Shown here: positions 47,131 through 57,537 of the stretch, piece after piece | Numbering within the stretch: position 1 is the first letter of the stretch | Layout of the letters: every line of letters starts with the position of its first letter | Position numbers and translations under genes: made by a program | The notes under the pieces: model-generated | Databases searched by the model: none | What the model was told of the DNA's origin: nothing | What the model saw: only the letters and a program-made list of their open reading frames with translations | NCBI GenBank assembly: GCA_029379385.1 | Contig: CM055605.1 | Span: 10,699,001-10,763,000, forward strand | Source: Quillaja saponaria | Lineage: Eukaryota; Streptophyta; Magnoliopsida; Fabales; Quillajaceae | DNA: 64,000 nt | Reading direction: 5' to 3'

Positions 47131-48050
47131 CTGTGTTGGGAAGAGGGGAGGCTGATGTTGGCATGATCTTTTTAACATACGTACATGGATCTTGTTAACA
47201 TACATAGAAGTTTCTGACGCTAGATCAGGAAAATATGTGTCTATTTGGGCATATCACTAATAGAATACAGCCCTAGCTTTGTATGCTTTGTCTGTATGTA
47301 GATTTTCCATCTATGTCTTCTGGTATTCTTGCTGTATAAGAAGTTGTGCTACTCTTGATGACTGATGATTCAGTTCTCTACTTACACAAATGGTTGTTAT
47401 TATGATAATACTCTACTTTTATCTCTCTGATTCTTTTGGTTTTTTCCTTCCAATGTGTTACCAACCTCACTGACTCTGGTGAGCTTCAATTATAAGCTCC
47501 GGATCTTTAAATCATCATTGTAGGTTGGGGATCATGCAGCAGTAGGGAATGTGGTGTTTTGCAGCAGGCAATGCGTATAAGAAAATTTGATAGTGGATGT
47601 TACCTTCAACTTTAAAATAAAAATAAAAAACATGAATATTAAGACCTAACAAGAGATGCTAAGAAGTAGGATGACAAATTATACTCGGAACCATCGAGCC
47701 AACACAAAGACATTAAACAAAAGGCAGAAAGGAATAATTAGAATGTCCAAACACTAAAACAGAAAGAAGTAGAGACAAGCTTCTTGAGGAGATTAACAAA
47801 GATGAAAACCTGCATGTCAGTGAGGAAGGTGAGGCTGTAGAAACTATTTTGGGAGAAGATGCTGCAGTCGAAGATAAGGTATAAAATAAAGAGCTGATAG
47901 GTTGCCTATAGACTCGTGGTATGTTATTCTTGTCTTAAGTAACCTTAACCACAAGTCTTTGGAATAGATTACCAGAGGTAATGAATGAGTTATTAAGAAT
48001 TTTAGCATATGAGATGTAATTCTTTTCTTTCTAGATGTGATTCCTAGGTT
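47131..48050. other. p23 3' region and intergenic DNA
   Basis: Covers the p23 3' untranslated DNA, then a stretch without a supported gene. A 35-codon piece at about 47776-47883 (EEINKDENLHVSEEGEA) is protein-like and ends in TAA, but I do not recognise it. Confidence 0.4.
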
Positions 48051-48258
48051 CTCTCTCTTTTTAAAGAAGGCTTATGCATTCTCTTTTCACACTGACAAGC
48101 TCAATGAACGCTACGCATGTAAGAAATTATATCTCATTCATGAAATCTTACATTACATCATAATATTATTTATATAGAATAATAATCTAAGACTACCACA
48201 TCTATATAATATAGCCATATAGGACTAACACTCTGGCATATACTCTAATACTCCCCCT
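48051..48258 (-). mobile_element. Truncated copia-type LTR end
   Basis: The right edge has CTCTAATACTCCCCCTCCAA at 48243-48262, the same arrangement of LTR end plus purine tract (plus-strand view CTCCCCCTC) as the full copia at 50224. The AT-rich stretch with ATATAATATAGCCATATAGG to its left is LTR-like. The internal region is absent. To the right, ZIFL intron sequence resumes, and the last ZIFL exon expected here is missing. Confidence 0.4.
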
Positions 48259-48290
48259 CCAACTCAGTTGTCACAGGCTTGTAAAAGTAA

Positions 48291-50145
48291 AGCGCAAGTA
48301 TTAAAACTCAAAAGTAATACTTGGTGCCTCCAATATGTTGCCAAAGATAGAGCCCAGGGGATTTTTGGACTATCACATGACAATGCATTCACAATCTCAG
48401 CGATAGAATAGTATTTGGCACAATTTCAGCCATCTAATCTACATAGGAAACATGGCCAAAGGAAGCAGAATAAGAAGTGTTGTACATCAAGGCGTATCAA
48501 TTTGCACCAGACTGGAAGTTCACTGATGTTAGATCAGTTACCAACTTGTTTTTTATTTCCTTTTGTTTCTGTGGAAACTGATGAGCTTCTCTTAAAATTT
48601 AAGTTAATTTATTCTGTATTTACCAAGGTTACAGAATTCATTACGCTTTCTGGACCGTGTAACACATATCTGACAGCTATGATATATGTGGTAACAAATC
48701 CTTCTACAGCCATGTAAAACAAGGATTAGCCCTGAAAAAACTTCTTTCAGTGTCATATCAGGAGGAAAGCAGTATCCATGCGCTTCTGTGATAAAGAAAA
48801 CCTGCAATGACCAAGATCATATGAGAAAATAATTATAAAAAGTTTTAACATTAAAATTTTTTTGGTAGGAAAAAAAAATAATCAAAACAAGAATTAGGCA
48901 ATGAAATAGGAACTCACACGTAGCAGTCATGGAAATGCCATTACAGCTCCCCGTTGTTGTTGTTCCTGTTTCTCAAATTAAACAGAATATCTACCCTACT
49001 GTTGAAAGAAATTCTAACAACTAAAGGAAAGGAAAGGAAAGAATTATTATTAGAGGCAACTGGAGTAGTAAATTGCTACAGCTTTGTTTTGCAGAATGAA
49101 TAAACTAGTTGTAATTGTCACCTGGGAAAACACAATCTAAAAAGAAAAGTAAATCCAAGTATCAGGAAGTGCATAGTGTAAACAATGTTCACGTGAAGGC
49201 ATTGGTTTATATCTGACATCTAAATCAATTAAAATCAGTACCCCTGACAAATGTTCGACTTCCTTCTTGGATCAGTATCACTCTGCTTATAAATTAATAA
49301 AAGTGCAAGGCATACGTAATGAAAGTGCGAAAATCTTCTTCCCTCCCTCCTTCACTTAACCTCTGAAACCCAGGTCCTTTCTCCCACTTAAGACCTTCGT
49401 ACATGAAGGACTTGTTACATATCTCGACATGTCTGAACTTCTTCTTCATAATGCACACTGTTGCCATGATGTATTTTTCTACATACTACATATATCAGAA
49501 AGATAACAATCCTGTTTCTCCCACTGATTTATTCAGTTATTTTCAGAATATCATCAACTTTAAAACACCAAGGATGATATAATCCCTGTGTTTAAATCCC
49601 AGAATTTGTGCATAAATGATGATAGAACTGAGATATCAAATTGAGTCATACATACAGCGATGAGGTTTGTTTATCTTGCCTTGTCAAAACTATTATACTA
49701 CAAATAAATGGACAGAAAGAAAAAACCAAGGAAGGAATGAAGGAAGAAAAATTAAAATACTTGATGCATTGAAATACATTTTTGCTAGCTATTGAACCTC
49801 ATTTTAACATCTTCACATCTTGCATCAGTTCATGGAGTGGTAATTTAAGAGTAGTTGCCCTTACAGTCAGAAGAAACTTCAAAACAGAAGCAATATCTAT
49901 CACCAATTAAAGGGTGAAGCCCGGCAATAAAGGGGTAACTTTGCAACAGAGGGGTTGCTAAACCTGCATAGATTTCTCAGATAATTCAAGGACAGAAATA
50001 TTTGACATGATATGACATCCAGAAAGCACACTAAAAGTCAAACAGAAATATGAAACTAACCAGTGAAAAGCGAGCTGTGTTAATAGTCCCAAGAACTCTC
50101 TCCAATATGGATATAAAGTAAGTTGGTAGATTATAATAGCACCAC
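48291..50145 (-). pseudogene. ZIFL: ZIFL pseudogene, 3' half
   Basis: Leftward remains of a zinc-induced-facilitator-like MFS transporter, similar to the intact exons at 61982-63983. Exon traces, in gene order: 50061-50145 (GAIIIYQLTLYPY, then a one-base frameshift before ERVLGTINTARFSL); 49865-49963 (stop at codon 2 through a base loss, 9 bases shorter than its counterpart); 49077-49121 (VTITTSLFILQNKAV, donor GC instead of GT); about 48917-48965 (EQQQRGA, then broken); about 48758-48801 (FSLSQKRMDTAFLL, donor lost). The final exon is absent, apparently replaced by copia LTR sequence. It cannot make a transporter. Confidence 0.8.
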
Positions 50146-50223
50146 CTAAAAATTGAATATATTGTTAGTAGCAAAAGAGCACTGGTATTCAGTGATATAT
50201 AAATTCGCACACAAGTTTATAGC

Positions 50224-50407
50224 TGTAAATGGATATAAGAGAAAGGGTTGTAGCTTGAATGAATCAAATACTATACTTATAGATTTTATTTATAGTAAAA
50301 GAGAGTAAGGAAAGTACGACATACAACTAACGTGAGACTAATAACAACATAAACTATTCAACATAAACTACTCTAACAACCAAAGTGGGACATAAACTAT
50401 TCTAACA
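50224..50407 (-). repeat. Copia 3' LTR (left end)
   Basis: 184 bases from TGTAAATGG to TTCTAACA, with the canonical TG...CA ends. It is 14 bases longer than its partner because of an extra AACTATTCAACATA-type duplication, and has several substitutions. Confidence 0.9.
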
Positions 50408-50419
50408 CTCCCCCTCAAG
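50408..50419 (-). promoter_or_regulatory. Copia polypurine tract
   Basis: On the minus strand CTTGAGGGGGAG lies directly inside the 3' LTR, the expected primer site for plus-strand DNA synthesis. Confidence 0.8.
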
Positions 50420-50469
50420 CTGGAGCATATATATTATATGTTCCAAGCTTGTTACAAATATAACAAAGA

Positions 50470-51952
50470 CGAGCACCTCCCATAGACTTAGTAAACAAAT
50501 CTGCCAATTAATTTTCAGACTTCACATATATAGTTTTAATTGTATTATCCATAAGTTTTTTGAACAAAATGACAGTCAATTTCTATTTGCTTTGTTCGTT
50601 CATGAAAAACGGGATTAGAAGCTATATGCAATGCAGCCTGGTTATCATAAACGAGCTCCATAGGCTGAGAATATGTGAATCCTAGCTTTTTCAACAAGTT
50701 TTTTAACCAAACCAACTCCGTAGTAGTTTGAGTCAGAGCTCTATACTCAGACTCAGCACTAGACCTTGAAACAATAGTCTATTTTGTACTTTTCCAGGAA
50801 ACAAGATTTCCTCCCAAAAAGACATAATACTCTGAAGTGGATCTCTTGATAAATAGACAACTAGCCCAACCTGCATCACTGAATCCCTGAATTGAAGTAA
50901 AATATTGGTGCTGAACCAAAGCATGACCACGGCCATGTCCACGAACCAAAGTATGACCATGATTCTTATATATTAACCCCTTACCAGGTTCAATTTTGAG
51001 ATACCTCAGAACACGAATAACTGCATTTCAGTGAGAAGTTCATGATTGAGCCATAAATTGAGTAACCATACTAGCCGCAAAGGGTATGTCAGGTCGAGTC
51101 ACTGTCAGATAATTCAGCTTTCCCATTAGATGTCTATATTGTTCAGGATCTGATAATAGTTCTCCCTCATCTGGTACAAGTTTGGTATTGGGATCCATTG
51201 GAGTATCAACAGACTTTGACCCCAGCATACCTGTATCACTCAATAAATTAAGACAATATTTTCTTTGAGAAAGACAAATACCTTGTCGTGATCTAGCAAT
51301 CTCAATTCCCAAGAAGTACTTTAACTGTCCAAAATCCTTAGATTGGAATTTGGACTGCAAGTAAGATTTCAAACTTTGAATTGCCTGACTATCATCACCT
51401 GTAATGACAATATCATCAACATACACAATTAATAATATTCTACTAGTAGTTGAATGACAGTAGAAAACAGAATGATCCGCTTTACATCTATGAAGACAAA
51501 AGCTCAGCACCACTTCACTAAACCTATCAAACCAAACTCTGGGAGATTGCTTTAAACCATACAAAGATTTCTTCAACCTACAAACCAAGCCAGACTCCCC
51601 CTGAGCAACATACCCTAAAGGTTGTCCTTTTCATCAAGGTCACCATGCAAAAATACATTTTTGATATCAAATTGATGTAGTGGCCAATTAAAGATGCAAG
51701 AGAGATAAAGACTCTGACTGAAGTAATCTTAGTAATAGGAGAAAAAGTCTCAGAGTAATCTATACCATAAACCTGAGTGTAACCTTTAGCCACTAAACGA
51801 GCTTTCAACTGGTCAACAGAGCCATCAGGATGAACTTTTACAATAAACACCCAACGACAACCAACAACAGACTTATCCAAGGGGAGTTTCACAAGTTCCC
51901 AGGTATCATTGTCTTTTAAAGCTTGCATCTCTTCATCCATGGCATCTCTCAA
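50470..51952 (-). pseudogene. Copia pol: reverse transcriptase and RNase H
   Basis: In descending coordinates: RT start (DNDTWELVKLPLDKSVVGCR, ARLVAKGYTQVYGIDYSETF) at 51950-51690; after a frameshift near 51590, RT core KKSLYGLKQSPRVWFDRF and catalytic YVDDIVITGDD at about 51430, then YFLGIEIARS and LNYLTVTRPDI. From 51040 down is RNase H (SSAESEYRALTQTTTELVWL, near 50700-50760) with frameshifts and stops. These enzymes copy element RNA to DNA; here the reading frame is broken at several points. Confidence 0.85.
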
Positions 51953-53800
51953 CCCAAAATGTTTTAAGCTTCAAACACAGAGTTAGGAACAGAAACACCA
52001 GATAATGAAGTGACAAAAGAATAATACGAAGGAGAAAAATGATCATAGGAAACAAAATTTGAAATGGGATAGGCACTAGGAAGATGAGCATAAACAGAAG
52101 GACATGTACGTTTACCTTTTCGAATGGCCAGAGGAAGATCAGAGTCAGGAGGAGCTGGATTTGAAGGCAAAAAAGCAACTAGCAGAGCATTAGAATCTGT
52201 CGGATTACTCTTGTCTACTTGGCGTCAAGTGTAAACCTGTAAATTAGGACGAGATAAACGACCAGAAGGACTTAAAAGGATGCTCAATAGACAATGGAAG
52301 AGGAACAGGTAATGGAAGATCTGTTTCGATGTCTGTAGTGTCATGTGAGTCAGTGTAGTATGGGGAAGATTCAAAAAAGGTAACATCCGCACAAACAAAG
52401 AAATGATTCAACGAAGGACTATAACATTGATACCTTTTTTGTGTACGAGGGTACCCTAAGAAAATACATTTAATAGAACGAGGATCCAGTTTACTAATAC
52501 CCTGAGAGAGTTAATGTACAAATGACACACAACCAAAAATGTGATGAGGTAAAGAAAACATATGAGCCTGTAGAAAAAGTACAGAAAATGGAATTTTGTC
52601 ATGAAGAACTGATGATGGCATTCTAATTATAAGATAACAAGCCGTAATAACTGCATCACTCTAAAACATTTACGAATATTCATTTGACATAATAAAGTAC
52701 GACTAGTGTCTATAAGATGATGATTCTTTCTCTCGGCCACCCCATTTTGTTGTGAAGTGTGTGCGCAAGAAGATTGATGAATTATTCCTGAAGTAGTCAT
52801 AAATGTGTTCGGTAGGATTCATCATCATAGGGTTTGACTAGTTTTACGCTGGCCATCAACCTATCGCAACCCTCCTCCTTTATCCGGGCTTGGGACCGGA
52901 AGAGTAACCTTTGGCGGAGTAGCACCTATTGAGGAGAAAATGAGAGAGAATCGTCTACGTTGGTTTGGACACATCCAACGTTGCCTAATGGACGTAGTAG
53001 TTAAGCAAGGTGACTTGGTCCAGGTGCCAGGTGTTAGACGGGGAAAGGGGAGACTGAAACTTACATGAGGAGCAGTCATCGAGAAAGATATGGTTGTGCT
53101 AGGAATTAATGAAAATGTTGTATTGGATCGATGCGAATGGAGGAAAATGATTCATATAGCCGACCCCAACTAGTTTGGGATTTTAAGGCTTAGTTGAGTA
53201 GTCATAAATGTGTTAAATGGAGCAGTAAAATATTCTCTAGCATTGTCATTACGAAGTATACGAATAGGAACATTAAACTGAGTTTTAATTTCAGAACAAA
53301 AAGGTACTGAAAATAGAAAACAGTTCAGAACGTTCTTTCATTAAATAAAGACAAGTCATTCTTGAAAAATCATCCACAAAAGTAACAAAATAACGATAAC
53401 ACAACTTTGAAGTGACACGACTTGGACCCCACACATCTGAATAAACTAACATAAATGGACTCTCAACTATTTTATTAATGCTGGAAGCAAAAGGAACACG
53501 AATGTGCTTACCCAACTGACATGACTCACATTCTAAAGAAGGCAAATGACTTAAACTAGGAACTAACTTCTTGAGTTTTTCCAAAGAGGGATGACCAAGG
53601 TGACAATGGATCTGAAATGGTGTAACTGTGGCAGAACAGGCTATAAGAGATGGAAATGGATCAAAGTAGTAGAGTTTGGCAAATTCATGTCCTCTTCCAG
53701 TTGTCTTCCTTGTTTTCAAGTCCTGAATAACAACATAATCAGAATAAAAAAGGATAGAGCAATTTAAACTTTTAGTGAGTTTACTAACAGACATAAGTGG
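51953..53800 (-). pseudogene. Copia integrase region, split by a LINE
   Basis: The frame at 53291-53794 carries the pre-integrase zinc motif (HCHLGHPSLEKLKK, then CESCQLGKH) and the start of the integrase core (VYSDVWGPS, FVTFVDDFSRMTCLYLMK). The element's coding sequence is then interrupted by an RTE insertion at 52810-53196. It resumes at about 52790 (VERKNHH, matching the integrase end) through a Ser/Pro-rich linker down to 51953. Stops and frameshifts are present. Confidence 0.8.
52810..53196 (+). mobile_element. 5'-truncated RTE LINE nested in copia
   Basis: The insert is flanked by an 18-bp target duplication, AGTAGTCATAAATGTGTT, at 52792-52809 and 53197-53214. It encodes the end of a plant RTE protein: GVAPIEEKMRENRLRWFGHI, QGDLVQVPGVRRGKGRLKLT, a stop, and VVLDRCEWRKMIHIADPN. 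It ends in CCCCAACTAGTTTGGGATTT and a TTGAG-type tail. Its first 100 bases (ACGCTGGCCATCAAC through CCGGGCTTGGGACCGG) are not part of that frame and recur in the GIF intron remnant. The opposite-strand frame 52861-53079 is a shadow. Confidence 0.88.
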
Positions 53801-54176
53801 GAATATATAAAACAGATGATGTGGAAAGTTCAGGTCTAGGTTCAGCAGTACCTATACCATTGACTACAGTAGTAGAACCATTTGCTAAAGTAACATGAGA
53901 TGATTGTGAATCTTGCAGGTTAGTAAAAAGACTAGATGTACCTGTTATGTGATCAGTGGCCCCATAATTAAGAATCCAAGGCCTTGAGGTTGAATAACTA
54001 GAGAAACAAACTGTAGAATTACCTAACTGGGCAATGATGCAGTAGGAAGAGATGCTTGCTGTGCAGACTATAACTGAAGTAACTTAGAATCCTCCTCCTG
54101 TGAGATAAAAACGTTGCTAGAAGACTCGGGTTTTGAGAAAGTATATGCATTATTTGCAACTTAGGAGGCTCATCAT

Positions 54177-54984
54177 TCAACTTTCAACAATACTCACGAG
54201 TGTGGTTATCTCGACCACAATAAGTGCAATGACGACTTCCACATCCTTCATGGCCTCCTCGGCCTTCTTGGCCTCCACGGCCTTCTTAGCCTCCACGGCC
54301 TCCTCTACCACCACGACCACCTCTAGAACCACTAGACCAAGTCCCATCATGCAACTGAGATGACTGAATAGCAAGAGCAGATTTATCATGACTAGCATCA
54401 GTATCAGGTGAGTATTGAGATACCCGACGATAAACTTCAACAAGAGAGGGAAGAGAAGCTCCTGTAAGAATTTGTGCCTTAACAGGCTCATAATTAGATT
54501 TAAGTCCAACCAAAAAACTAAGAATCATAAGCTGTTCTCATCGTTCTTTTTGCTTTGCGATATCAGATGACAGCGGTTAAACAATATCGAGTTCGTTATA
54601 AACTTGTTGTATAGAACCAAAATAGTCATAGAGAGAACCAAGTTGTTTGGCCTGAAAAAGACCACGAGAGACATCATACAGATGAGTTAAATTATTAGAG
54701 TACATTGTCTTCACAAAATCCCATGTTTCTTTGACAGTACGATGGGAACACACATCAACACTCTGAGGTTCCATTGAATTCCATAAAAGAGAAATAATTT
54801 GGTTATCCACCTTCCTCCAGGCCTTAGCCTCTTCAGTTCCCTCCTTAGGAGGTTCAGATGTAAGATGGTCTTCATACCATTGACCAATCAAATAAACCTT
54901 AACAGCTCTAGACCATTGCAAGTAATTACTGTTATTCAACTTTCGAGTAGTAATTTGCAGAGCTAATGTAGATTTAGAGTCCAT
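54177..54984 (-). pseudogene. Copia gag
   Basis: From the ATG at 54984 the frame encodes a copia-type capsid protein (LNNSNYLQWSRAVKVYLIGQ, WNSMEPQSVDVCSHRTVKET), stopping at 54577. It continues in another frame at 54286-54528 (LKSNYEPVKAQILTG, then SRGGRGGRGGRGG) and ends with a zinc knuckle CTYCGRDNHTREYC (C-x2-C-x4-H-x4-C) near 54180-54225. The product packages element RNA. At least two frameshifts break it. Confidence 0.8.
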
Positions 54985-55643
54985 ACTTTCAAAGAAAAAA
55001 ACAACAAAAGAAATAGAGGAGTGTCACAATAAACAGCTGTTGAGATAAAATAGTCCAAAAACAAGGATCACAGCCCATAATCAGTTAAAAGTAAGCTAAG
55101 AATCTCCTAAAAAATTCATCAAAAATGCATAGAAAACATACTGAATCGAAGCAGAAATTGATATGGGGCTACAATAACCAGATCAAAGAAGACATACCTC
55201 AAAAAATCACATCACACAAGCCAAAAAATCATAGCTCAAGCACCTTCACAAGCCAGAATCTCTCTCTGCGACTGGACCTCACGCGTTCATAAGACTAATA
55301 CTCTTTCACACTCTCTCACGCGCTCACACGAGCCTCTGCGGGTATAACTCACGAGTGCACGGGCCTGCATGCGTTTTCCCTCCGGTGCTGGGCATGGTTT
55401 TCACGCGCCATCCACTATAACAGCTTGTGGGATGAGTGAACAATTGTTTTCCGGCGGCCTTCCTACGGTTGACAGATCAACGGCTCCCAAGTCTTCCAGC
55501 AGTGGTGGATGGCAGAAATACGCACCGGAGAGTGGACTTCTAGGCTAGGTAGCGGCTCTTGATGATAATTTTCTAATTTTCCAGTGACTAGAAAATTATG
55601 GGTCATATGGTTTTATGTAAAGGTTAGGGTTTTGGACCGAATA

Positions 55644-55655
55644 GCTCTAATACCA
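55644..55655 (-). promoter_or_regulatory. Copia primer-binding site
   Basis: On the minus strand TGGTATTAGAGC directly follows the 5' LTR. It matches the initiator-Met tRNA 3' end site used by many plant copia elements (TGGTATCAGAGC) with one change. Confidence 0.85.
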
Positions 55656-55825
55656 TGTGAATGGATATAAGAGAAAGAGTTGTAGCTTGAATGAATCAAA
55701 TACTACGCCCATAAATTTTATTTATAGTAACAGAGAGTAAGGAAAATACTACATACAACTAATGTGAGACTAATAATAACATAAACTACTTTAACAACCA
55801 ATGTGGGACATAAACTATTCTAACA
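55656..55825 (-). repeat. Copia 5' LTR (right end)
   Basis: 170 bases, TGTGAATGG to TTCTAACA, partner of 50224-50407. It would carry the element's promoter. Divergence between the pair suggests the insertion is not very recent. Confidence 0.9.
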
Positions 55826-56410
55826 ATAGCATTGTGGAGTTTCCGCAAGTGTAAAGAACCAAAAAGCTAGATAAAACATCTATTTACCAAATGAATTCAC
55901 ATATAAGGACCCAAGAATCAAAAGGGCAAGAACATTTCCAACATCATTAGTGGAAAAGTCCATACCCCCTGACCTTTGAGGGCTGACAGCCCATAATGAG
56001 AAGACCAACAAAAACATATGACTATTGTCACATATAGTCAATTAGATTAAACATTAGGTTCCATAAACAATTAAATAAAATAAGACCAAAGAGAGAGAAA
56101 GAGAAAGTTAATAAGCCAAAACACAAGCAGATGTACCATACTGTTTCTAACAACATAGTACCTCATGGTAAGTCATTTGAGAAAATACAATGAACAATGA
56201 TAGATGACATCAAGAGCCAATTTAAGAGCAGGTTTTCAGCAGTCTTCAAATGTTTCCCTTCAAATTCTTAGACGTTTCTTCTGTGTGTTAAAGCTGCTGG
56301 TTGCATTTTCCAGAGCTTCATGAGCCCTCATGGGATTCATTAGTGTCCTTGTGGTTGTGCAGTGTTTCTTGCTGTAATCAGGATATTTTTAAGTAACAAT
56401 TTTCTCTCTA

Positions 56411-56458
56411 CATAGCCGAACCCAACTTATTGGAGATTTAAGAATTAGTTGAGTTGAG
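56411..56458 (+). mobile_element. RTE LINE/SINE 3' tail
   Basis: CATAGCCGAACCCAACTTAT, GGAGATTTAAG and a TTGAGTTGAG end match the terminal 48 bases of the nested RTE at 52810-53196. Only the tail is present. Confidence 0.5.
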
Positions 56459-56624
56459 AATTTGCTCGCTGCTTAAAGCATAACATGAAGGAAATTAATT
56501 CTACGTCTTAAGGTAATTTTAACGTAGTTTGTACTAGAGATATAAGTTTGAGAAATTAGATAAACAAAACTGATACTAAAAGTTGTACAACGAATATAAG
56601 TTGAGTTCAGAAACACAACAGATA

Positions 56625-56940
56625 ATAATTAAGTGGTAAAGCCTACTGAGATTTGTAATAGGAAAACTGAAGGAGGACACATTTTTCAAATCATGATATA
56701 AGTTAAAAATGCATCTCCATAAGTTATAAATGAGGTGATCTAGCTCTGTTGATAATGATAAGAGTCCAAAATAATTGACATATAGTGGTAGAGTAGAGCC
56801 TACTAAGATTTGTAATAGGAAAACTGAAGTAGGACACATTTTTCAATCATCATATAAGTTAAAAATGTGTCTCCACAAGTTATAAATGAGATGATCAAAA
56901 GCTATGTCTGTTGATAATGATAAGAGGCTGAAATAATTGA
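56625..56940. repeat. 157-bp tandem duplication in a ZIFL pseudogene intron
   Basis: GGAAAACTGAAG, CACATTTTTCAA, TCATATAAGTTAAAAATG and TGTTGATAATGATAAGAG recur with an offset of 157 bases in two units. The frames at 56576-56839 and 56843-57052 read the two units and are not genes. Confidence 0.85.
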
Positions 56941-57537
56941 CATAAAGGGATAAGGGCAGGGGCATGTATGGTATAACATATATACCAGGAACTGAAATAT
57001 TCAATACATACCAGAAGCCAGATGCAAACATTAAGTGCAGCAGATACAACAACTGATATACACAAGCTTGGCAAGAAGTAAGGGAATCTGCACCACAATT
57101 TGAAGCTTAAATTGTGATATGTAACACAAAACAAGAAATATGACATTGAGCCATCGAGCGTGCATCTTTTGCAAAATATAAAACAGGTCAAATCCACTTT
57201 CTTGTCGAAGAAGGAACCTTTCGGAAATATATGTGGATATTTCTCTGATGGCTGAAAGAAACATTTATCCAAAATTTAGAGGAACAAATGGCAGGGACCA
57301 GTACAAGGAGAGAAATTAAAATATACATCTGAAGATAATTTTGAAAAGTTAAAAGAATATGTCTTTGTCATAACAGAAGGCTTTGAAGCGTTTGGTCCTT
57401 TCCTTTCACAGTTAACTAGTTTGAAAAGGCTTTTAGATTATTCTTGGACATGCTTTATTATTATTTGTTTTCTTTAAGCTCTTTATCTCAGTTTTTGATG
57501 GGTTTTGCTGCTCTAGACAGCTTAAAGTCTTTTTCTG

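Larger units (their letters stand above)
50224..55825 (-). mobile_element. Full-length Ty1/copia retrotransposon
   Basis: 5.6-kb element in leftward orientation inserted in a ZIFL pseudogene intron. It is flanked by the 5-bp target duplication ATAGC (50219-50223 and 55826-55830). It has LTRs at both ends, a primer-binding site, a polypurine tract and, in order, gag, integrase, reverse transcriptase and RNase H, the copia order. Many frameshifts and stops, a nested LINE and diverged LTRs show it is no longer autonomous. A truncated relative is at 58754-59671. The stretch 55000-55640 is its untranslated leader, noticeably GC-richer than the rest. Confidence 0.92.
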
